Of a stretch of DNA of 64,000 nt, positions 17,412 to 25,526 are shown piece after piece (within the stretch, counting starts at the first letter, position 1; each line of letters starts with the position of its first letter). The DNA is from Salinicoccus kekensis. Lineage in GTDB: Bacteria; Bacillota; Bacilli; Staphylococcales; Salinicoccaceae. The stretch lies in contig NZ_OBQF01000002.1 in the NCBI RefSeq assembly GCF_900220995.1, positions 248,001 to 312,000 of the forward strand. The letters are read 5' to 3'. The notes under the pieces were generated by a model. It made no database searches, had not been told where the DNA came from, and worked only from the letters and a program-made list of their open reading frames with translations. A program made the translations under genes and the position numbers.

Positions 17412-18182
17412 TTGAAAATATTAGTCACCAATGAAGACGGCATCTTTTCGGCCGGTGTGATGGCTTTGAGTGAACTGCTCACCCACTTCGGGGAAGTGAC
17501 GGTCATCTGCCCGCAGAATGATGACTACATCGATAATGTGAAGCCGTCGCTCAACCGTCCGCTCCGCCTGAAGCGGGTCGAATACCCGGACGGCATCAAT
17601 GCCTTCACGATCAACGGTTCACCGTCGGACTGCGTGAAGCTCGGCATCGAGGAGATCACGGACGGTTTCCCGGACTTCGTATTCTCAGGCATCAACCTCG
17701 GGGCGAACGTCGGGCGCGACGCCTTCAAATCGCCTTCCACAAGGGCGGTGGAGGAAGCGTACCTGCACGACATACCGGCTGCGGCGATCGCCATCGATGA
17801 ATGCAGGGCCTGCAACATCAACTTCTCCAAAATAAAGGAGTCCATATACGAACTGTTATCCTCCCTCATGGCCGGACACCTCCCCAGCCGTTCGGCGTTC
17901 AACATCAACATCCCGAATGATGTGAAGGCGAACATCCGCGGGACGAAGGTGCTGCCGATGGATGCGGACGCCTCGAAATACCGCTTCAAAAAACTCGTCT
18001 CACTCGATTCGGAGATCTTTTATTTCCTGGAGGATGCCAACAGCCTCCCTTCGAATAAACGCTCCGACCTCTTCTATATCCAGCAGAATTATATTACAAT
18101 CTCCCCGATCGTGGTCAGGAACACATGCGAAAGTGAGCTCGAGGACTACCGTTCCTGGTTCGCCGGCATCACCGGCGGATGA
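17412..18182 (+). CDS. surE: 5'/3'-nucleotidase SurE
   Basis: 256 residues from a TTG at 17412, nine bases after AAGGAAAGG; this gives the canonical KILVTNxDGI start. SurE is a metal-dependent nucleoside monophosphatase of stationary-phase survival. Metal-site motifs: TNEDGI (the usual NDD is NED, Asp-8 replaced by Glu), the NGSPSDCVKLG serine near residue 76, and SGINLGANVGRDAF near 97. The rest matches the family in order and length. A hairpin terminator follows directly. Confidence 0.9.
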   Translation: MKILVTNEDGIFSAGVMALSELLTHFGEVTVICPQNDDYIDNVKPSLNRPLRLKRVEYPDGINAFTINGSPSDCVKLGIEEITDGFPDFVFSGINLGANVGRDAFKSPSTRAVEEAYLHDIPAAAIAIDECRACNINFSKIKESIYELLSSLMAGHLPSRSAFNINIPNDVKANIRGTKVLPMDADASKYRFKKLVSLDSEIFYFLEDANSLPSNKRSDLFYIQQNYITISPIVVRNTCESELEDYRSWFAGITGG

Positions 18183-18184
18183 AG

Positions 18185-18210
18185 GCACCTGCAGAAGCAG
18201 GTGTTTTTTT
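18185..18210 (+). terminator. Terminator of surE
   Basis: GCACCTGC-AGAA-GCAGGTG followed by seven T. Confidence 0.9.
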
Positions 18211-18244
18211 CATTTCCGGTGTCAAAATACCCGGCCGGCCGTGC

Positions 18245-18250
18245 TATAAT
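18245..18250 (+). promoter_or_regulatory. -10 element of the ABC exporter gene
   Basis: TATAAT 31 bases upstream of the ATG; the best -35-like hexamer (TGTCAA at 18220) is 19 bp away and weak. Confidence 0.4.
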
Positions 18251-18280
18251 GATAGGCATGATTATATAGTAAAAGAGGTC

Positions 18281-20002
18281 ATGCCGGTGCGGAAGTTCTT
18301 TTCTTATTATGCGCCTTATAAGTTACTGTTCTTCACGGATTTCTTCAGCGCGGTGCTCGTGGGCCTGCTGGAGCTTGCATTCCCGCTGATCGTCAACCTG
18401 TTCATCGATGAGCTGCTGCCTTCCGGAAACTGGCGGTGGATCATATTCGCAGCTGCAGGACTCCTGCTCATCTATGCATTCAACACGTTCATGCAGTTCA
18501 TCGTTACATATTGGGGCCACATGCTCGGGACGAACATCGAGCGTGATATACGGAATGACTTGTACGGTCATATCCAGCGCCTGTCCTACCGCTTCTTCGA
18601 CAATACGAAGACCGGTAAGCTCCTGACCCGCCTGACCAACGATCTGATGAACGTCGGCGAGATGGCACACCACGGTCCCGAGGACCTGTTCATCGCCGTG
18701 ATGACTCTCCTCGGCGCCTTTGGTATCATGTTATCCATACATCCCGAGCTTGCGGTGATCTCATTCATCATCGTGCCGTTCATACTGATCATCGCAATCT
18801 ACTTCAATAAAAAGATGACGGTCGCTTTCAGGGAGCTCTTCTCCCGCGTATCGGACTTCAACCATATGATCGAGGACAAGATCGGCGGCATCCGCCTCGT
18901 CCAGGCATATGCGAATGAAGAGCGTGAAATGGACAACTTCAAACGCCTGAACGAAGCATTCAGGGCGACCAAACTGAAGGCATATAAAATCATGGCGTTC
19001 AACAACTCGTCCACATACATGCTGATGCGCCTCGTGACCGTCTTCATACTGATCGCCGGTGCATACTACACGATGCAGGGTGAGCTCACATTCGGCGAAT
19101 TTGCGGCTTTCATACTGATTTCGAACATACTGTTCAAGCCGCTCGAGAAGATCAATGCGGTCATCGAGCTGTATCCGAACGGCATCGCAGGGTTCAAGCA
19201 CTTTACAGAGATACTGCGTGAAGTGCCGGATGTCGAAGAGCATGAGGACGCCGTTGAACTGCGTAATGTTAAAGGTCATATCGAATATGAAGATGTGACG
19301 TTTGGCTATGAGAACAAACATGTACTCGAAAACATCTCGCTCACCATCCGGCCGGGTGAAACCGTCGCATTCGTCGGCCCGAGCGGTGCCGGCAAGACGA
19401 CGCTCGCCTCCCTCCTCCCCCGCTTCTATGACGTGACGGGCGGACGGATCAAGATCGACGGCACGGATATACGCGACTATACCTTATCCTCGCTCAGGCA
19501 GAATATCGGCACGGTCCAGCAGGATGTGTTTTTATTCTCAGGGACGCTCAGGGACAACGTCGCCTACGGCAGGCCGGACGCAACGGACGCAGAAGTGTAT
19601 GCCGCGCTTGAAAAAGCGCAGCTGAAATCACTCGTGGACGGTTACTCCAGAGGGCTTGATACGGTGGTCGGCGAACGCGGCGTGAAACTGTCCGGCGGGC
19701 AGAAACAGCGCATCTCGATTGCGCGGATGTTTTTGAAGAATCCGCCGATCCTCATACTCGATGAGGCGACGAGCGCACTCGACACCGCAACCGAACTCGA
19801 GATACAGAAGGCGCTGAACCGCCTGTCCGAAGGCAGGACGACACTCGTCATCGCCCATCGTCTTGCCACGATCAAAAACGCGGACCGCATCATGGTCGTG
19901 AACCAGGACGGGATTGCAGAGAGCGGTACACATGAAGAACTTGTGAATATCAATGATGGACACTACAGGGCGCTGCACGATGCCCAGTACAGATTTTCGT
20001 AA
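18281..20002 (+). CDS. ABC exporter, fused membrane and ATPase domains (YwjA/MsbA-like)
   Basis: 573 residues from the ATG at 18281, preceded by AAAAGAGG. An N-terminal six-helix ABC transmembrane domain (about residues 10-310, with the RLTNDLMNVGEMAHHGPEDL intracellular loop) is followed by an ATPase domain: Walker A GPSGAGKTT near residue 365, signature LSGGQKQR near 470, Walker B ILILDEATSALD and the H-loop IAHR. A half-transporter acting as a homodimer that exports lipids or drugs; the start (VRKFFSYYAPYK) resembles Bacillus YwjA. It lies just upstream of pheA but 35 bases separate them. Confidence 0.92.
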   Translation: MPVRKFFSYYAPYKLLFFTDFFSAVLVGLLELAFPLIVNLFIDELLPSGNWRWIIFAAAGLLLIYAFNTFMQFIVTYWGHMLGTNIERDIRNDLYGHIQRLSYRFFDNTKTGKLLTRLTNDLMNVGEMAHHGPEDLFIAVMTLLGAFGIMLSIHPELAVISFIIVPFILIIAIYFNKKMTVAFRELFSRVSDFNHMIEDKIGGIRLVQAYANEEREMDNFKRLNEAFRATKLKAYKIMAFNNSSTYMLMRLVTVFILIAGAYYTMQGELTFGEFAAFILISNILFKPLEKINAVIELYPNGIAGFKHFTEILREVPDVEEHEDAVELRNVKGHIEYEDVTFGYENKHVLENISLTIRPGETVAFVGPSGAGKTTLASLLPRFYDVTGGRIKIDGTDIRDYTLSSLRQNIGTVQQDVFLFSGTLRDNVAYGRPDATDAEVYAALEKAQLKSLVDGYSRGLDTVVGERGVKLSGGQKQRISIARMFLKNPPILILDEATSALDTATELEIQKALNRLSEGRTTLVIAHRLATIKNADRIMVVNQDGIAESGTHEELVNINDGHYRALHDAQYRFS

Positions 20003-20004
20003 AT

Positions 20005-20018
20005 GGACGCATGCGTCC
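20005..20018. repeat. Perfect 14-bp palindrome before pheA
   Basis: GGACGCATGCGTCC is a perfect palindrome between the ABC exporter stop and the pheA ribosome site. It may be a protein operator; no poly-T follows, so it is unlikely to be a terminator. Confidence 0.6.
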
Positions 20019-20037
20019 GATTAAGGAGAGGTAAAAA

Positions 20038-20892
20038 ATGATCATTGGCTATCAAGGCGTTGAGGGCAGCTATTCGACAGTGGCCTGTAAAAATTTTGCT
20101 GAAGGCAGAGATTATGAAACGAAAGGATACATGACGTTCAAACTGCTCGTCGAGGCCCTCGAGAACAGGGAAGTCGACTACATTGCGCTCCCTGTCGAGA
20201 ACTCGACGAGCGGCCCGATCACACGGACGATCGACTTGATGAAATATCTGGATATGGAAGCGGTCAGCGAAGTGTATGTAAAGATCGACCATGCCCTGAT
20301 CACGAAGAACCCGGTCGAGCCATCGGAAATCACGAAGGTGTACTCCCACCCTGAAGCGCTCGAGCAGTGCTACACGTATTTGAGCGGCTATCCGAACATC
20401 GAGGTGCTCGAATACCCGGACACCGCAGGTGCGGTGCGGATGGTGAAGGATTCGCCGGATGAGACGATTGCAGGCATCGCCGGCCGCCATGCCGCAGAAC
20501 TTTACGGCATGACGGTCATCCGGGACAACATCAGCGACAATCCGCTGAATACGACGCGGTTTTTATTCTTCAAGAATAAGAACGGCAGCTCGCCGGACTT
20601 CAAGGACAAGACGTCACTCTACATTGAAACGGGCCACAGCACGGGCTCACTGCATGGGATTTTGAGCATCTTCAAGGAAAATGATGTGAACCTTGTCTAC
20701 CTCATGTCGAGGCCGATCCAGAACAGGCCGTTTTCATACGGCTTCTTCATCGATGTGGAGAAAGGCATCCAGGAAGCGGGTCTTTCCAGGGCGCTGGATG
20801 AGATCACCCGGAGGGGCGCCTACGTCAATATACTCGGCAGTTACGAGCAGGGGAAAATCCCCGCCTACGGCAATATATCCGGTAATAAATAG
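20038..20892 (+). CDS. pheA: Prephenate dehydratase
   Basis: 284 residues converting prephenate to phenylpyruvate in phenylalanine synthesis. The N-terminal catalytic domain has GYQGVEGSYSTVA (usual GPxGTFS), YIALPVENSTSGPI near residue 60, and the catalytic TTRFLFF motif at about 178. A C-terminal ACT domain (about 195-275) has GSLHGILSIF and YLMSRPIQNRPFSYGFFID (the ESRP motif as MSRP), which binds phenylalanine for feedback control. AAGGAGAGG precedes the ATG. It is monofunctional, without chorismate mutase. Confidence 0.93.
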   Translation: MIIGYQGVEGSYSTVACKNFAEGRDYETKGYMTFKLLVEALENREVDYIALPVENSTSGPITRTIDLMKYLDMEAVSEVYVKIDHALITKNPVEPSEITKVYSHPEALEQCYTYLSGYPNIEVLEYPDTAGAVRMVKDSPDETIAGIAGRHAAELYGMTVIRDNISDNPLNTTRFLFFKNKNGSSPDFKDKTSLYIETGHSTGSLHGILSIFKENDVNLVYLMSRPIQNRPFSYGFFIDVEKGIQEAGLSRALDEITRRGAYVNILGSYEQGKIPAYGNISGNK

Positions 20893-20964
20893 CCCCGTGG
20901 ATTAATGCATGCGATAAAGGGTAATAGTTGGTGTACAAACCACTTTTTAAAAGAGGAGATCATT

Positions 20965-21681
20965 ATGACATTACCCATTATCGGCATCACAACGGAAGTC
21001 GTCGACGGCGACCATCTGGAACTGAGCGCTTCGTTCATCTATTCGATTTCAAAACTCGGGGGCATCCCCCTGCTCCTGCCGAAAGTCGAAGATAAAAAAG
21101 TGATCAAGGGACAGCTTGAGCATGTCGATGCTTTGTTCCTCACCGGCGGGAATGACATCAACCCCGCGACATACGGCGAGAACCCGCATCCGAAGCTTGA
21201 AAACGTCGAGGCCGGCCGGGACGAGTATGAACTTGAATTGATTCACCTCGCCCTTGAAAAGGACCTCCCGATACTCGGCATCTGCCGCGGCAGCCAGCTC
21301 CTGAACAGTGTGGCCGGCGGAACGATGTATCAGGATCTGGATTCGGAATACGGTGAGGGGCTGATCCAGCACAGGCAGACTTCGAACCGGGATTTCCTGA
21401 ACCATAAGATAGAGATATTCGAAGGGACGAAGCTGCACGACATCACCGGTGTGACGGAGATGTCCGTCAACAGCTTCCACCATCAGGCAAACCATGATAT
21501 CGGCGCCTCTTTCGAAGTCGCTGCAGTCGCGCCGGACGGTGTTATTGAAGCGATCGAAAGCAAGGAGCATGATTTCGTCATCGGGCTCCAGTTCCATCCG
21601 GAGGATGCGTTCGAATTCAATGAACCTTCCCGGAAGATCATGGAGGCGTTCATCAAAGCCGCCTCTGACGATAAGAAATAA
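20965..21681 (+). CDS. Class I glutamine amidotransferase-like hydrolase, peptidase C26 (copy 1)
   Basis: 238 residues from the ATG after AGAGGAG. The C26 gamma-glutamyl hydrolase/PuuD pattern is clear: LFLTGGNDINPATYGE near residue 55, the nucleophile motif ILGICRGSQLLN (Cys about 109), NSFHHQANHDI, and the catalytic GLQFHPED. Such enzymes cleave gamma-glutamyl amides such as gamma-glutamyl-GABA. The next gene is a clear paralogue; no polyamine or GABA genes are adjacent. Substrate inferred only at family level. Confidence 0.88.
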   Translation: MTLPIIGITTEVVDGDHLELSASFIYSISKLGGIPLLLPKVEDKKVIKGQLEHVDALFLTGGNDINPATYGENPHPKLENVEAGRDEYELELIHLALEKDLPILGICRGSQLLNSVAGGTMYQDLDSEYGEGLIQHRQTSNRDFLNHKIEIFEGTKLHDITGVTEMSVNSFHHQANHDIGASFEVAAVAPDGVIEAIESKEHDFVIGLQFHPEDAFEFNEPSRKIMEAFIKAASDDKK

Positions 21682-21703
21682 GACCTCCGGGTCTTATTTT
21701 TTA
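21676..21703 (+). terminator. Terminator after C26 copy 1
   Basis: AAATAAGACC-TCCG-GGTCTTATTT with a T-tract, overlapping the stop codon. Confidence 0.85.
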
Positions 21704-21780
21704 TGTCCGGATTCCGGGGCTGGCCGGTGTGCCTGCAGTATGCTACCCTTGTCTGTAAATATATTTAAAGGAGCTTATCC

Positions 21781-22494
21781 ATGTCACAGCCGATCATAGG
21801 AATCACGACTTTCATCTCTGAAAAAGGACTGACGCTGCCGACGACGTACATCGATGCCATCAATGATTCAGACGGGGTGCCGATGGTGCTCGCCAAAACA
21901 GAGGACCCCGGGAAAATAAAAGCCCAGATCGACAATATCGATGCATTGCTGCTTACGGGCGGCAACGATATCGAGCCCGCCCTCTTCGGCGAGGAACCCC
22001 ATCAAAACCTCGGGGAGATCGAACCCGGCCGCGACGAGTATGAAAGTGCGCTCATCGAACACGCACTCGAAAAAGGCATCCCCGTACTCGGCATATGCCG
22101 CGGCGCCCAGATTTTGAACATCCATCAGGGCGGCACGATGTATCAGGATATATACAGCCAGATGGATGGCGAACTGAGCCAGCACACGCAGAAAGCGGCA
22201 AGGAATTACCTTGCCCACACGGTCGATATCGAAGAGAGTTCTTTATTGCACAGGATCGTCGGCAAGACCTCGATCAAGACCAACACCTTCCACCATCAGG
22301 CCAATAAAGATGTGCCGGAGCATTTCATCATCTCAGGATTATCCCCCGACGGCGTCGTCGAAGCTGTGGAGAGCACGGTGCATGACTTCGTCATCGGGCT
22401 GCAGTGGCACCCGGAGGGCACTTACTTCAATGACGAGGCTTCAAAGAAAATATTCCACGCCTTCGTTGCGGCGGCGGTCCGCCAATATGCCTGA
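21781..22494 (+). CDS. Class I glutamine amidotransferase-like hydrolase, peptidase C26 (copy 2)
   Basis: 237 residues, paralogous to the preceding gene along its whole length: LLLTGGNDIEPALFGEEPH, nucleophile motif VLGICRGAQILN, TFHHQANKDV, and GLQWHPEG. Catalytic Cys, His and Glu are all kept, so both copies should be active. AAAGGAG precedes the ATG and each copy has its own terminator, so the two are separately transcribed. The duplication may reflect different gamma-glutamyl substrates. Confidence 0.88.
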   Translation: MSQPIIGITTFISEKGLTLPTTYIDAINDSDGVPMVLAKTEDPGKIKAQIDNIDALLLTGGNDIEPALFGEEPHQNLGEIEPGRDEYESALIEHALEKGIPVLGICRGAQILNIHQGGTMYQDIYSQMDGELSQHTQKAARNYLAHTVDIEESSLLHRIVGKTSIKTNTFHHQANKDVPEHFIISGLSPDGVVEAVESTVHDFVIGLQWHPEGTYFNDEASKKIFHAFVAAAVRQYA

Positions 22495-22497
22495 ATC

Positions 22498-22528
22498 ACG
22501 GGGTCAGTCCTTACTGGCCCCGTTTTTT
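22498..22528 (+). terminator. Terminator after C26 copy 2
   Basis: ACGGGGTCAGT and ACTGGCCCCGT pair with one wobble and are followed by TTTTT. Confidence 0.8.
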
Positions 22529-22566
22529 CCTGCATTCGACAGTTTACTGAATATTTTAAATTAATT

Positions 22567-22595
22567 TTGTGAAGCGCTTCCATATTAGGTATAAT
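22567..22595 (+). promoter_or_regulatory. Promoter with cre-like palindrome before the peptide-binding lipoprotein
   Basis: TTGTGA (22567-22572) and TATAAT (22590-22595) are 17 bp apart. GAAGCGCTTC (22571-22580), a perfect palindrome with the CcpA core AAGCGCTT, overlaps the -35 and spacer, a position suited to catabolite repression. The outer cre bases match poorly. Confidence 0.6.
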
Positions 22596-22625
22596 ATATT
22601 TAAATTCAAACAAGGGGGAAATTAG

Positions 22626-24314
22626 ATGAAGAGGAAATTTTGGCTCATCCCGTTGATGTTTGCGCTGATGCTTGTAATGGCGGCATGCAGCGACGACAGC
22701 AGCGTGGATGAAGAGGTTGAAGCGGATGACGATGCGGCGGAGGAAGGCAGCCAAGGGGGAGATCTCACGATCGGGCTGATCAACGAGCCTGTCACGATGG
22801 ATCCGCACGGATCCAATGATATTCCGTCTGCACAGCTGAGAACACAGATTTTCGACACGCTTGTCAGCCAGGACCTGGATATGGAAATCGGCGAGGGGCT
22901 TGCGACCGATTGGGAACAGGTCGATGACAACACGTGGCGCTTTGAATTGAAAGAAGACGTGACGTTCCATAACGGCTCCGACTTCACGGCAGAAGATGTC
23001 GAAGCGACGTTCGACCGCCTGCTCGACCCGAGCGTCGGTGCATCGGTGGCATTCATGTTTGAAATGGTTGAAGATGTCGAAGTCACCGGTGACCATGAAG
23101 TGACACTGCATACGGAGTATCCGTTCGCACCACTCCTCAGCAACCTTGCGCATAACACCGCAGGCATACTGAGCAAGGAAGTCATCGATGAAGATTACCA
23201 GAATGCACTCGATAATGCGGAATCTGAAGTTACACTGGAAGAATACTATGAACTGAGGGAAGAAGGCGGGGATGAATTCGAGGAAGTTTCCGAGGCAATC
23301 GCTGCGGACCTCGGTCAGGTCATCGCTGAAAACCCGGACGGCACCAATCATCTTCAGCTGTCCGAAAGGAATCCGGGGGACAATGTCGTCCTTGAACGCT
23401 TTGAGGATTTCCACGGTGATGAGCGCAATTTCGACACGGTGACATACAGGGTCATCCCTGAGAACCAGTCGCGCCTCGCTGAACTCGAGACAGGCGGCAT
23501 TGCGGTCAACGACAGCGTCGATGCCGAAAACATGCCGCGTGTCAGGGATCATGAGGATACCGACATCATCGATCAGGACGGTTTGTCCATGACCTACCTC
23601 GCATTCAACTATGAAAAAGAACCTTTTGACGATGAAAATGTCAGGAAGGCGATCTCACACGCGATCGACCGTGACAGCATCATCAATGATATGCTGGACG
23701 GCCGCGGCATCCTCGCCTCGACGCATATCGCACCGCCGGTCTTCGGCCATGACGATTCCCAGGACGAAATGGAATACGACCTGGAACAGGCACAGGAATA
23801 CATGGCACAGTCGGACCATCCGGACGGCTTTGATGCGACGATCTGGATGTCCGACTCCGAAGTGAACAGGGACATCGCACTGTTCATGCAGGATACATTG
23901 AGCGAAATCGGCGTCAATCTGGAGATTGAACAGTATGAGTTCGGCACGTTCCTTGAGATGGCCGACCAGGGCGACCATGATATGTTCATGCTGCAGTGGA
24001 TCACGGTGACGGGCGATGCGGATTACGGCCTGTATCCGATGTTCCACACCGACAGCCAGGACGGCTCGGGCAACCGCTGGAACTATTCGAATCCTGAACT
24101 TGATGAACTGCTCGAAGCGGGCAGACAGGCAAGTGATGAAGGCGAACGCGAAGATGCGTATGCCGAAGCGCAGGAGATACTCGTTGAAGATCTGCCGATC
24201 GCCCCGCTCTACTACGGTGAGCTCGGCATTGGTGTGAACGATACGCTCGTGGAAGGCGTTGAACTGGATCCGGTCGGCATCATCAGGCTGGAAAATGTTT
24301 CATTCCCGGAGTAA
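22626..24314 (+). CDS. Peptide-type ABC substrate-binding lipoprotein (family 5), orphan
   Basis: 562 residues with a lipoprotein signal peptide (lipobox MAAC near residue 21) and an acidic linker. SBP_bac_5 motifs: VTMDPHGSNDIPSA, WRFELKEDVTFHNGSDFTAEDV, VRKAISHAIDRDSIINDML and the YGLYPMFHTDSQDGSGN segment shared with the binding protein at 2126-3700. An extra acidic, Glu-rich stretch of about 45 residues interrupts the middle (near residues 190-235). No transporter partners are adjacent. Ligand unknown. GGGGG precedes the ATG; transcription is probably from the cre-overlapped promoter just upstream. Confidence 0.88.
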   Translation: MKRKFWLIPLMFALMLVMAACSDDSSVDEEVEADDDAAEEGSQGGDLTIGLINEPVTMDPHGSNDIPSAQLRTQIFDTLVSQDLDMEIGEGLATDWEQVDDNTWRFELKEDVTFHNGSDFTAEDVEATFDRLLDPSVGASVAFMFEMVEDVEVTGDHEVTLHTEYPFAPLLSNLAHNTAGILSKEVIDEDYQNALDNAESEVTLEEYYELREEGGDEFEEVSEAIAADLGQVIAENPDGTNHLQLSERNPGDNVVLERFEDFHGDERNFDTVTYRVIPENQSRLAELETGGIAVNDSVDAENMPRVRDHEDTDIIDQDGLSMTYLAFNYEKEPFDDENVRKAISHAIDRDSIINDMLDGRGILASTHIAPPVFGHDDSQDEMEYDLEQAQEYMAQSDHPDGFDATIWMSDSEVNRDIALFMQDTLSEIGVNLEIEQYEFGTFLEMADQGDHDMFMLQWITVTGDADYGLYPMFHTDSQDGSGNRWNYSNPELDELLEAGRQASDEGEREDAYAEAQEILVEDLPIAPLYYGELGIGVNDTLVEGVELDPVGIIRLENVSFPE

Positions 24315-24322
24315 GCAGGAGC

Positions 24323-24359
24323 TGCCACTTTGAGTACAGACTCAAAGTGGCATTTTTTT
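24323..24359 (+). terminator. Terminator after the peptide-binding lipoprotein
   Basis: TGCCACTTTGAGT-ACAG-ACTCAAAGTGGCA followed by seven T. Confidence 0.95.
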
Positions 24360-24401
24360 CAATTTATATTTACATAAATCATACTGTTACTAAATGATAA
24401 G

Positions 24402-24418
24402 TTAACAATGGCTTAACA
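24402..24418 (+). promoter_or_regulatory. PhoP-box-like direct repeat
   Basis: Two perfect TTAACA hexamers start 11 bp apart (24402 and 24413), with a further TTTACA at 24369. The Bacillus PhoP box is a set of TT(A/T/C)A(C/T)A repeats with 11-bp spacing. It lies about 50 bases upstream of the binding-protein ATG. Confidence 0.6.
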
Positions 24419-24467
24419 TTGCTTTTATATGATAAAGTTTAAAGCATAAAAACAGGAGGAAAAAAAG

Positions 24468-25508
24468 ATGAATAAATGGTTCACACTCTCATTGATGAGT
24501 GTTTTCGTACTGATGCTCTCAGCATGCGGCAATGGAGGAACGGATGAAGAAGATACATCGGCTGAAAATGTCGGGAATCCGGATGACTCCATCAGCGGGA
24601 CGCTTGATTTTTATACATCACAGCCGGATATCGACGCCGAACAGTTGATTGATGCCTTCAATGAACAGTACCCTGAAGTCGACATCAACCTCTTCCGTTC
24701 AGGCACCGAGGAAGTCATCAGCAAAGTCAATGCTGAAAACGAAGCCGGGGATGTGATTGCGGATGTATTGCTTGTCGCTGACGATGCCACTTTCGAAGGA
24801 TTGAAGCAGGAGGACCTGCTGCACGAATATGAATCGCCGGAAGCGGAATCGATCCCTGAAGAATTCGCCGATCCAGACGGCACTTATTACGGCACCAAGA
24901 TCATGGCGACCGTAATGGCCGTCAACAGTGAAAATGTCGATGAAATACCGGATTCATGGCAGGTGTTGACTGAAGACAATGCTCATGAAAATATTGTCAT
25001 GCCGAGTCCGTTATATTCCGGAGCAGCGGCATACAACCTTGGTGTATTCACACGCAGTGATGACTTCGGCTGGGAATTTTATGAAGGCATCAAAGATAAT
25101 AATCCGATGATCACTGAAGGCAACGGCGCCGTCATAGAGAATGTGGCCTCCGGTGCCCAGGATTACGGCATGGTCGTCGATTACCTCGTTGCACGTGCAA
25201 TGCAGGATGGTTCCCCGGTTGAACTGGTCTATCCTTCCGAGGGCGTCCCGGTGATCACCGAACCGATCGGCATCATGAAAGATTCCGACAATCTCGAAGC
25301 ATCGGAAGCCTTCGTCGATTTCGTACTTTCCGAAGAAGGACAACAGCTTCAGAGTGATATCGGCTATACACCGATAAGAGAAGGCATCGATGCACCCGAA
25401 GGTCTCCAGTCATTCGAAGAAATCGACGCTCTGACCGCTCCGGTGGAAGAGCTTTATGAAAATCGCGAAAGCGACAAAGATCAGTTCGATGAATTGTTCA
25501 ATAATTAA
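24468..25508 (+). CDS. ABC importer substrate-binding lipoprotein (FbpA/PhnS-like, family 1)
   Basis: 346 residues; lipobox LSAC near residue 20, then an acidic linker and GTLDFYTSQPDIDAEQLIDAF, the opening of the Fbp/AfuA/PhnS solute-binding clade. MPSPLYSGAAAYNLG and YTPIREGI further along are also typical. The adjacent tyrosines that hold iron in FbpA are not seen in the C-terminal lobe, so iron is not assured. The gene heads a three-gene importer. PhoP-box-like repeats upstream suggest a phosphorus-containing ligand such as a phosphonate or phosphate ester; this is inference. Confidence 0.85.
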   Translation: MNKWFTLSLMSVFVLMLSACGNGGTDEEDTSAENVGNPDDSISGTLDFYTSQPDIDAEQLIDAFNEQYPEVDINLFRSGTEEVISKVNAENEAGDVIADVLLVADDATFEGLKQEDLLHEYESPEAESIPEEFADPDGTYYGTKIMATVMAVNSENVDEIPDSWQVLTEDNAHENIVMPSPLYSGAAAYNLGVFTRSDDFGWEFYEGIKDNNPMITEGNGAVIENVASGAQDYGMVVDYLVARAMQDGSPVELVYPSEGVPVITEPIGIMKDSDNLEASEAFVDFVLSEEGQQLQSDIGYTPIREGIDAPEGLQSFEEIDALTAPVEELYENRESDKDQFDELFNN

Positions 25509-25526
25509 ACCATCAGGTGATTATAT

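Noticed and set aside
22422-23552. 376-codon minus-strand frame over the peptide-binding lipoprotein
   Set aside because: The plus strand encodes a complete family 5 binding protein with signal peptide and promoter; the opposite frame has no family features.
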